Shown here one piece after another: positions 34,201-44,200 of a stretch of DNA of 64,000 bases. This DNA is from Akanthomyces muscarius (Eukaryota; Ascomycota; Sordariomycetes; Hypocreales; Cordycipitaceae), in contig NC_079242.1 in the NCBI RefSeq assembly GCF_028009165.1, positions 558,001 through 622,000 on the forward strand, written 5' to 3'. Every line of letters starts with the position of its first letter. Positions within the stretch are counted from its first letter, which is position 1. The translations under genes and the position numbers were made by a program. The notes under the pieces were generated by a model that searched no databases, had not been told where the DNA came from, and saw nothing but the letters and a program-made list of their open reading frames with translations.

Positions 34201-36091
34201 ATTTTTTATGCGATCCACGTACGTGGCTGCACATTCGATCGGTTCTGCTGATTGACTGACGAGCAACAGGCATCTCAGTAACAAAGTGGAGCGCCACGTT
34301 GACAGGGCACTGAGTGACTTACTCATCAAAACTGTTCTCAGGTATTTCAGAGCCTAGAAGCCAAGAGGCAATTTCTTCGTACTTAAATTTTCTTCTCTTA
34401 GTTCCACCCCGGCTTACATCGGAGCGACTGACACAACACACCTTCTGAACCAGTGCGTCTTGAACTATAGCATCTACTTTACCCGTCTAACTAGGGTAGA
34501 TTTGATAAAACTGTCAAAGCAGCTGCACGCCATTTGCCGCCCTGCCTGTCTAGTTCTGATTACGGTGGGTTCAGCCAATTGGTATTGACAGTTTGTGGCA
34601 CTAATGAAATGACAGTTTTCTGCACCCTTTGTATTCGAATAGGTGTCATCGTATCTGGAGTTAGTGGCGGTGCCTGGCTCATTCCAGTCATCGGCACTTT
34701 CGCTTTTTTTTCGTTTCGTCAGTATCGAGCTAAAGCCCAACAGATCCACAAGCTGCAAACGAAATCTCAGCGATCTCTAAAGCAGCAGTTCCGTGAGAGC
34801 ACTGAGGGCTTAAAACATATACGCGCGTTTGGTCTCGTACCTGACAACTATGCGAGAACATTAGCACTACTCAGAGATTCTCAATTGTGCCTTTGCTCTG
34901 GCTTGCAGCTTGACAACTGGCTTTCATTGATACTTGAATTGAACAGTACCGTGCTTGTTACGGTGCTGTTGGCATGGGCAACCTCCCAGCAGTCGGCCTC
35001 TTCGCTATACGGTATTGCGGTGTCTTTTTGGAGCTTATTATGCCTGAGTCACGCGCTAAGCGCCTTGAGGAGATTTTTCACAAATACGGAAAAGAATTTA
35101 AACTCAGCTTCGGAACTGCTGAGAATGCTAGAGAATGTGCCGCGTGAGCATGAGATTGAAGGCACGGGATTGCCTGCGTATTGGCCGGAGCGCGGTGATG
35201 TGCAACTCTTTGACGTAACAGCACGCTACGGGTAAGATTATCATATTCAATCCAGCATACCGTTGCTTACTGTCAATGTTAGGTCATCGAATGCGTCGTC
35301 ACCAGCTCTGAGCAATGTCTCGCTATCTATAAATTCCGGCCAGAAAGTGGCCATTGCTGGTAGGACAGGAAGGCATGTGCAGCGAGTCATAGTCAAAGAA
35401 CGTATACTGACTGTTGAGTAGCGGCAAGACCTCTCTTTTTCTATCCCTTCTAGGATTGCTGCAATATGACGGCAGAATTACTATTGATGATGTGGATATA
35501 TCTACCATCAATCGTGATGTTCTAAGGTCACGTATCATCACCTTAACATTCGACCCTTTACAGCTACGTGATACTGTTAGACATAATCTCATGCCTTTCA
35601 GATCTCAATATGATGTTCAGGGGACTCCACTCATTGGCGATGACCACGTTCGCAATATACTCGATGGCCTAGGACTCTGGACTAAAATTTCAGACCGCGG
35701 CGGTCTTAATGCTATGTTGCACACCGTCAGGCTTTCGAGAGCTGAAATGCAACTATTTGGTATCGCGCGAGCAGGGCTCCAGCACATGTTGACGAGGGGA
35801 AGGCTTGTTCTGATGGACGAGGCAACGAGCGCGCTCGACACTGTCACCGACAAGCTTGTTCAGGGAGTAATAAGTCAAGCATTCCCTGGCTGCACCATCT
35901 TGATGATTGCCCATCGTCAGGTAACAGTACGAGATGCGGGCAAATTTGTCGAACTCTCCGATGGAGTCGTGACATCAGTCAGGGATGTTTCTCAGAATAC
36001 TTCGAATCATGGCGACGAGGCGAGGATCTCAAAGGATCAACTAGCCGAATCAGCTGGTGGTGGCACCATTAGACAGACCACGCCAGAGTGA
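31248..36091 (+). CDS. ABCC-type ABC transporter 3, 1429 aa, 11 exons, degenerate NBD2
   Basis: Exons: 31248-31451, 31531-33432, 33497-33659, 33710-34057, 34110-34218, 34270-34341, 34402-34452, 34500-34564, 34616-35231, 35283-35372, 35422-36091; the frame closes. Exons of 109, 72, 51, 65 and 616 nt equal those of transporter 1 exactly. The intron 35373-35421, inside Walker A of NBD2, has a GC donor (AG|GCATGT). NBD1: Walker A GPSCCGKST (about residue 602), signature LSGGQ, Walker B TIVLDDSFGSLD, and ISTYM in place of the switch His. NBD2: GRTGSGKTS, LVLMDEATSALD and MIAHRQ are intact. The signature is LSRAEMQLF and the Q-loop Gln is Phe (TLTFDPLQL). These losses are shared with transporter 2, so they predate the tandem duplication. 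Membrane exporter of unknown substrate. Confidence 0.92.
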
Positions 36092-36449
36092 GGTTAGACA
36101 TTGCCTAACTGGCGTTACTTCTGGAAGGTGTTTGAAATATATGATTCAATTATTATGCAGATTTCTTGAAGTATGCAGATGGCATGTTTTGCACAGGTCC
36201 GCTTTGAAGGGTATTTTTCTTTCCTTTTTTTGCTGCTGTTGCTTCCAATGTGTGCAGCACAGGCGCTGGAACCAGGTCTACTGAAGACGATATCAAAAGC
36301 AACATGGATGTTCAATAGCGACGCAATTTTATTCCAGCGGAGCTCCTCTCCTGGACCAGTGTTTAAATAGCATTCTTGTCGTGCAATATCAACAAAGCTT
36401 TCTCGTTCATCTAAACTTGGAACAGGCGAATCACTGCAGCCTCAACACG
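36092..36449. other. Intergenic region after ABC transporter 3
   Basis: No gene was recognised in these 358 bp; they contain a T-rich stretch near 36210-36240. Confidence 0.4.
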
Positions 36450-37092
36450 ATGTCGCACATTGCCATATCGCCTGCCATTCTCTACTGGAAACGAAGACGG
36501 CTCCTCCAACATTAGCGCAATCTCCTCTGCTTTTTGGCTTGTGGATCGCTGCATCCTTGGATCCGCCGCTGGAAGCCAAACGCCACAAAACATCCTTCGC
36601 AGCGGCCACTGCACTGTCAACCTCCCTGAAGACGACTTGGTAGCGTCGGTGAATGCGCTGGCCACCACTACTGGTACGCCGGAGCCATCGGCCAGCAAGA
36701 TTGCACGGGGCTATCGCCATGTCAAGGACAAATGGACCGTCGCGGGCCTAACACCACAGGTGTCGGACTTGGTGCCCGCGCTGCGCATTCGAGAATGCCC
36801 GGTGCAGATGGAATGCGAGCTTGTCGACAGCCACGGTCTTATGCAGGACGCGCCGACGATGGCAGGCGCACTTATTATTCTTGAGCTCAAGGTGCTACGT
36901 GTACATGTGCTGGAGCGCCTCCGCATGCCCGGCCATGTGAATCGAGTCGATCCGGATAGGTGGCGTCCGATGATAATGTCCTTCCAGCAGCTATATGGAC
37001 TTCGGGACACGAAGATAGCGCCCAGTCAGCTTGCCGAGATTGACGAAGAGCTGTACCGACTGCCTGCTCAGACTCGCTCTACTGCGCCTTAG
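36450..37092 (+). pseudogene. Flavin-reductase-like (FMN-binding split barrel) gene with broken N-terminus
   Basis: From about 36478 the plus strand encodes a typical flavin-reductase-like domain: NEDGSSNISAISSAFWL, then NILRSGHCTVNLPEDDLV, RIRECPVQMECEL and RWRPMIMSFQQLYGL, with a complete C-terminus. Relatives bind FMN and often reduce flavins or serve partner oxygenases. The frame has no ATG before QMECEL. The expected N-terminus (MSHIAISPAILYW, from an ATG at 36450) lies in another frame and runs straight into STGNEDGS; the GTPVVLI-type strand normally between them is missing. The simplest reading is a small deletion with frameshift, so the gene is probably dead. A sequencing error or a non-standard start is possible. 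Confidence 0.6.
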
Positions 37093-37679
37093 AGAACAGA
37101 AGAGTTCAACGCGGAAGTTTTGCGGTGGAAGGAGACATAAGGTTTTTAGTCAATTGTTCATCGACCATCCGCCACAATGCTACCAGTCGGAACGCCAGCC
37201 GTTGTGCCCACCTCCAGAAGAGCAGCATAGTGGTGCAAAAGTTCCTCTTTAAAAATAAGTGAATAATAGTCATTACAATATACTTGTTTGAGATTTAAGG
37301 CTTTTTTATTTTAAACGCTGCATGAGAGGGCCTCGGCGTATCTAGCTTTTGTCGTTTACTTCGGTCAACAATGGTCCGAGATCATGGACTAGTAAAACAG
37401 GGCATGTTAGCTCCTCTGTCAGCAAGGCTCGATTTGACCTAGCCATAGTTCAGTCAGTGTGAAAGAACGCCTTACTGCCCTGTAAATGTAATCCCACATA
37501 GCGCTAGAGTGCTAGAACGCCTAGTTGTGGTCAGCAAATACACCGAAATAAACGAGGCACAACATGTACATAAATCAAGCACTTGGCCAGCATTTGAGCT
37601 CACCAACAATCGCGACGGGGAACAATAAAACCTCACATGAACTTCATAAACTACCAAAACCTTTAAACTCACTACAACT
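37093..37679. other. Intergenic region upstream of the GH78 gene
   Basis: No gene was recognised. It presumably holds the promoter of the secreted glycosidase starting at 37680. Confidence 0.4.
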
Positions 37680-39949
37680 ATGGGCCTTCCACTAATCTCG
37701 ATAGCTCTACTCGCGGCGGCAATAGCAAGCGGACTGCCGCAGCGCGATGCACCGCAGCCAAGCTGGCACCAGTATGTGCGGTCGCCATCATCTAACACTG
37801 TCAAGCCGGTTCGCATTCTAGGCGACAAGACAAGCGGGAGTGTACAAAACCCGAACGGCTTGATCAACGGCAATGGAGCAACCGTCCTCAGCCGCCCAAA
37901 TACAAATGACCCAGCCCCGGCTGTGGTTGTTGACTTTGGTCAGAATGTCGTGGGCTTGCTGTCCGTCCACTTTGCAAAGTCTGTGAACGGTTCAGGTGGA
38001 CTACCAGGTGTTCGGCTTGCATTTTCGGAAACACTTCAGTTTCTCGGCGACAGAAGTGACTTCACACGGTCGGACAACGCTGGCGGGGTACGTACCAACT
38101 TACCAACATGGCATTGCTCTGTACGCTTCTGACCGAAATCTGGTGCTGCAGTCTGATAAAATCACCCAAGGCACAGATCAAATCGCAGTGCAAAACAACG
38201 CGTACACCTGGCAGGATAAACACGGCTGCCAGAGCGATGGCAAGGTGTGCTCCGACGGACTACACGGATTCCGCTATGTCAAGATTTGGCTGGATGCGCT
38301 CGCGTCTGATGCCCCCCACACGTCCTCTTCGGGATCTGTTTCCATTTCCTCCATCGATCTCGAATGGTCCGCCTATCTCGGTACACCTAACACTTTTACT
38401 GGCTGGTTCGAATGTTCCGATAAGGATCTGACACAATGGTGGTATGATGGCGTATACACTGTCGACATGGGCACCGACCTGTTCTTGGCCAACGAGACAG
38501 AGCCACGCGGGGCGGCGAGCCAAACGCTCGTGGGCAAGCAAGTACTCTTTGACGGAGCCAAGAGAGATCGCGACCCATACGTTGGAGACATGGCGGTTGC
38601 TTCCTTGACGTCATATCTCTCGCACAATTTTGCTGAACCCAGCCTTAATGTTCTCGAAGACCTCGCCAAGCACCAGCGAAGTGATGGGTGGATTCCGCCC
38701 GCGAGCATGTTAGTATTGTTCTCATGAATGATACCGTAATATTCTTGGGTCTCGCTAATGATTCTCCTTTTACAGAAACGGATATACTCTGCCACTCTTC
38801 GACTATCCGCTATGGTGGGCCATTTGCAGCGTGGACCTGGTCATGTATACTGGAAACACTGCCTTTGCGAAAACGTACTGGAATACGCTAAAGAAAGTCC
38901 TCGACAATTATTACGCCCAGTACATTGATAAGAGCTCTGGTCTGTTGGTGAAGTCGGCAGGAATGGGCTACGGTGACTACGCCTTTCTGCCACGCTCTGG
39001 CCCTATCACCTACTACAATGCTCTCTACGTACGTGCCCTTCGTTATGCGGCGCAGCTTGCGCGTGGTTTCGGTGGAGATTACGCCTCCTCTGCGTCTAGC
39101 TGGGAATCCCGCGCGGCGTCGATATCCGCTGCTGTGGCCAAGCACAATTTTGACACCGCCACCGGCGCCTTCTTTGACGGCGGCCCTTGCCCTGGCCAGC
39201 CAGCCGGGACCTACTGCAAAGTTCATTCGCAAGACGGAAACTCGCTCGCGATCATGGCGGGTGTAGTCAACACAACCACCTCCCAGCAGGTGCTAGACTA
39301 CTGGGCCAAGACCACGGCGCACCCGTATGGCAATGCCTTCTACGATAGCAGCGTGCTCAGCCCCGGGGATCACTTCGACGAGCGCGTGTATGCCTTTATC
39401 TCTTACTTTGAGCTCGAAGCGCGATTCCTCACGACGGACAGAGCGGATTCCGCGATCGAGGAAATCCGTCGCCTGTACGGCTGGATGTCCGCACACGATC
39501 CGCAAATCACGATGTGGGAGGGCATCGGCCCGGGCGGCAGCCCCTACGAGGGCGGGTTCACCTCCATGGCCCACGGTTGGTCGACTGGCATTGTTCCCCT
39601 GATGAGCAACCATGTTCTGGGAGTGAAGCCGATGTCGCCAGGTTTTGCCTCCTGGCAGATATGCCCCGCCGTCGGCGCTGGAGGGCTAAAATGGGCCAAG
39701 GGCGTCGTGCCTACGCCGCTCGGTGGTATCGAAGTGTCGTGGGCAACGGGTAGCGAGGCAGGCAGTGGGAAGAAGCTGACCATGTACATCAGCGCGCCGA
39801 AGAACACCAGTGGTGCGGTCTGCGTCCCTCTGGTAGCCGGCGCTTCTCGTGTCGAAGTCGACGGCAAGGCTGTCCCTGTGAAGAAGGGCGCCAAGTCTGT
39901 AGTAGTCAATGTCAAGGGCGGCTTGTCCCATTCAGTCACCGCGGAATAG
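37680..39949 (+). CDS. Secreted alpha-L-rhamnosidase-type glycoside hydrolase, family GH78, 712 aa, 3 exons
   Basis: Exons: 37680-38087, 38152-38708, 38776-39949; the frame closes. Residues 1-18 (MGLPLISIALLAAAIASG) are a signal peptide, so the protein is secreted. A beta-sandwich region with VVVDFGQNVVGLLSV leads into an (alpha/alpha)6 barrel. Barrel motifs include WWYDGVYTVDMGTD, DGAKRDRDPYVGDM (about residues 265-280, acidic active-site loop), SDGWIPPAS, and YPLWWAICSVDLVMYTGN split by the second intron. The C-terminal part has the GGIEVSW-type beta-sandwich usual in GH78. Family members cut terminal alpha-L-rhamnose from plant pectin and glycosides outside the cell. Its neighbours give no pathway clue. 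The exact sugar specificity cannot be read from sequence. Confidence 0.9.
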
Positions 39950-41221
39950 GGTTGGAGTAGTTATTGAAAAGCGCGGGCAGACATGGAAAGACCCTTGCAC
40001 AGCCGCGGGGAAAAAGCGACAACACATGCTTAATTCCTTTTTTAATACGAGAGTGCCAAATTCTGTATATTTATACTTCAGTGTCCAACGCGAATTTCCT
40101 GTTTCATTGCGTTCGTACTACGCGAACCGCCAGGCTACAAGCAACAGGGTAGCCTAACTACTGTCCGTTACTAACACGAAGGATGATGGCGCGAATATTG
40201 TAGGCACTGGCTTACCGCCCGAAAGCGGGGGGAATCCAAGCGAGCTCACAAGTCCTCCGGGCGGAGAACGAGCTAACGAATGAGAAAGCAATGTACGGGG
40301 TACAGATCATTCATTGGCATTTTCTGTCACACTACTCAGCCATGCCATGTTGGCCTTTCCCCGTTGGCTGGAGGAAATTCATTACGGGACATGCAACCCA
40401 CACAGCGATGTTCTATTGTGGACTGAGCGGTCCAATATTTTTTTTGTTGGCTGCACACCTCTTGCCCGCGGCAACCAGTAGACAACAGTCAGGCGGGCCG
40501 TACACTGGGTGCATGGCATTGGTGAATGCAGTTGGTTCAGTTGGGTGAGCCCACAAGGTGCATGGAACAGGGAGGTGGTGGTTGGTACGTTGGCAAACAC
40601 AGATCACGCCCGCTGGAGTTTCATGAAGACTCTTCCGCCCATGTTCCCCGTTGCGGTGCGGTGGAGAAGGGAGTAGAACTAGCCTCACAACCGAAGCTGG
40701 TTCGGTCGAGTTGACAAGACCAGGCTGAGCTCGTACATACTCAGTACATACGAGACACCAGAGGGGAGGGGTGCAACAGGCTGGAGCCCCGCTCACCCTC
40801 TGCCAGAAGAGTACCATTCAATGCATTCATCGGTTACCTGCAGCCTTCTGGGCACTCAAAGATAAAGTGGGCTCGGGAGGGCGGCTTTGAAATTGGAGTC
40901 CGGCCGAGATACCACACTACTGTCTGAGAGGCTTGGCAGGTTTGCTACCAACAGACCTGCAGCTGCACTAATAAAGTGATTGTGGGACGGACGCTTTTCC
41001 GCCTATCTGCTCGCCCTGCTGCCGCCACAGCTGGAGGGGGACACATCCGTTAGTTGGCTGGTCAGGCTGTGAAGACTGTCATTTCTCGTCCAACACAGCA
41101 CGACGCCTTGCTTACCTCTGCACGGTGCGCCGCCGATACTTGAGAAGAGCCGCAATCAGAGAGAATATACCCCGAGCAACTTGAGCTGCCTCTGTATTAG
41201 CTCCCATGTTCGACTGCGGCC
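39950..41221. other. Intergenic region with promoter of ABC transporter 4
   Basis: No gene was recognised in about 1.27 kb. An ATG at 41206, 16 nt before the transporter start, opens an out-of-frame reading frame of 61 codons that overlaps the main start. Confidence 0.4.
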
Positions 41222-44200
41222 ATGGCTTCGCTCGCGGACGAGGCCGTGTGGGCGCCTCTGGGCTCCCTCTTTGGCTCCGCGATCAGCTTGGAGGACATTG
41301 TCGTGAACATGTTGCCCTCTATAGTCGCCCTGTTTTTATCACCCCTCGTGATTTCCGACTACTTCAGGCAGCCGGTTTATGTACGCAATAGCCCCCTGCT
41401 GTGGCTCAAACTTGTAAGACTCGACTCCTCTTTCTCCTGCGCCGACCAACCGCAGCTAACACGACTCGCAGGTTGGCGCTGCCTTTCTCATTGCAGTCGA
41501 AATGGCCTGTCTCGTTTTTCGTTGCACCTTGATTGGTGCACGTACAGACTCGACATTTGCTGCTGCCTCCCTTGATCTCATGGCCGCCTCTACCGTGGGC
41601 GCCGTCTTCTACATTGAGCACCGGCGTGCCATGAGAACATCCACTTTTCTGGGCTTGCATCTGGCCGTAGGCATTTTGATTGATGCCACCAGAAGCCGAT
41701 CTTACTTTTCGCGACCTGGTTTGGAGATGATTGGCGCACTCGCGGCAGCCGCAGCGAGTATCCGCTTCAGCTTGCTGATCCTGGAGGAGCTGCCCAAGGA
41801 AATAGCTGTACCCGATGACAAGGTCGACGAGATAGGAAAAGAGGCTAGAAGCGGTTTTTGGGGCCGAACTTTTTTTATGTGGTTGCATTCGACGATTCTT
41901 CTCGGTTTCCGCAACATTCTCACAATCAGCGACTTAGGCAGCATTGGCTCCGAGTTCTCAAGCAGGCTGCTGTACACGCGCTTCAGCGCTCTTTGGAGGA
42001 GCCCAAGCAACGTATCGCATTCTTCTCTACCGGTCGCGTGCTTCAAAATGCTACGTTGGCCATTCTTGGCCGTCCTTCTGCCGCGACTCGCTGTGACGGC
42101 ATGCAACTTTATGCAGCCTCATCTGCTGGAGAGATCCATTGCTATTATTGGAAACCCAAACACTACGGAAGCAGAAGTAAACGAGATGATTGGTGCAGTG
42201 GCTGCCGTGTTCATGGGAGTTGCATTGTCGCACGCAATGACAGACCACATGGCCTACCGCTGCGTCACTCGGCTGCGAGGCGCTCTTGTCTCTCATATTC
42301 TTGCAAAAACTCACCGACTGCCCGTCTCCGATGCCAAAAAGTCTTCTGCTGTCACGTTGATGAGCACTGAGATCGAGAGCATTGCGATAGGGCTCCCCAA
42401 GTGCCTCGATCTGCTCATTGGTCTCGTTGAAGTAGGCTTGGGAGTATACTGCCTTTCTCGCTTTACCGGCCATTCCTCCATTCTGGTTGTGATCATGACT
42501 ATTCTGTCCTCCATTGTATCATACATCCTCGGCCGCCGGGTCACCCTGGCTTACAAGGATTGGAGTAAGAGCATCGAAACTCGGGTTGCGGAAACCTCGG
42601 CCGTATTGTCGCAGCTACAAACGATCAAGACCTTGGGCCTGGGTCCAACTATCGCCAAACACGTCCAGCGTCTCCGAGCTGAGGAAATCAGAGATTCGCG
42701 ACCGTATCGACTACTAGGAGCCTGTCTTTATACTTGGATCGAGTTTGCGGATTCTATGACACCCGTTCTAGTCATTGCTCTCGGCCTGTTCTGGAATGGT
42801 TCGCCTAGACACCTTACTGCCTCGACTGTTTATCCTGTTCTTTCCATTTTGGCGTTGACTACACGACCGTTGATGACTATATTGCATTCTTATTCCATGG
42901 TACAGCCTATGATTGCCAGTCTGGCTCGCATCGATGAATTTTTGAGGCTTGAAGAGCACAAAGACCAACGTCGCCGCTTGCGTAGCTCCCCTGTGACGGT
43001 AAAGAGCCCTGGCAAGCAATTCAGTGATTCAAAGACCAGTGTGGATGAAGCGACGCCGAATGCAGTGGAGTTTCGCAATGTCTCCATGGGACCACGGGAT
43101 CTAGAAGATCCGATCTTTAAAGATCTGAGCTTTTGTATTGCACGGGGCTCTACTTCTGTCGTGCTAGGCCCAATGGGCTCTGGAAAATCGTACCTTTTGC
43201 GATCCGTCCTCGGTGAGTCCCACATCTCTACCGGCTCTCTCTATGTCGACGACTGCAATATTGCATACTGCGGCCAGGATGTGTGGCTTGAGAATGGCTC
43301 TCTCAAAGACAACGTCATTGGGCCTCGGCCTTTTAATTCGCGTCTGTATAGCACAACTCTCCGTGCATGCATGCTCGAGGAGGACGTTGCGCTGCTGCCC
43401 GGCGGCGACAACTACAAAGTGGGTAGCCGAGGTGTCCGACTGAGCGGTGGACAGCGCGCCCGAGTGTCCATTGCTAGAGCTGTCTATTCAGAACTTTCTG
43501 TTGTAATTTTGGACGATATTTTTAGTTCTCTGGACCGGAAGACTGCGGTCGCGATTCTCGGGCGGCTCCTCGGCGAAAACGGCATTTTCCGGACGCGCGA
43601 GACCACAGTGCTGCTCGCTACGTATATGCGTAAGTGTGTTGACTGATCTGAATGAACTGACAATGCTAATTCGGATATTTGTTTTCGCATGCACCAGCCG
43701 AGTCATTGGATGTTGCAGATTCCATTATTTTGCTGGATGGCAAAGGCAAGGCGACGTGGGAAAAGAACTCCGAGTGCGGCACCCACCGCGAGGAAATACT
43801 CCAGGCTTTGAGCTCCCGCAATAGTCCTACCCCCAGCGTCGCCGGAGACCAGCAAAACGAGACTCTCAGCACACCCGGTAAAGATGAGCAGAGCGGAGTC
43901 GCAGAACCCGGGGATGTGCTCTTTTCCCGGCAAAAAGGCGATTGGGGCCTCTATACGCTCATTTGCAACGCTTTTGGCAAGCGTCAATTTGTCGGCTGGT
44001 TACTTCTTGTATCTGGTTTGTCCTTTGGCGAGATTGCCCCATGTGAGTAGTGTCCAATCAGCTGTGTGGACAACAGCAGCTGACCTGACGCTTCTCAGCC
44101 ATCTACTTGCGTTTCTGGATATCACATGCTCCATCAGATATGTTTTACTTTATCGGCTTCGCCATGCTTGGTCTTTTCGCCGTGGTCATGGTGATCTTTT

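Noticed and set aside
34495..34568. Alternative acceptor at 34494 for the eighth exon of transporter 3
   Set aside because: It gives a frame without similarity to the paralogues; acceptor 34499 restores a 65-nt exon and the LPPCLSSSDY segment matching copy 1.
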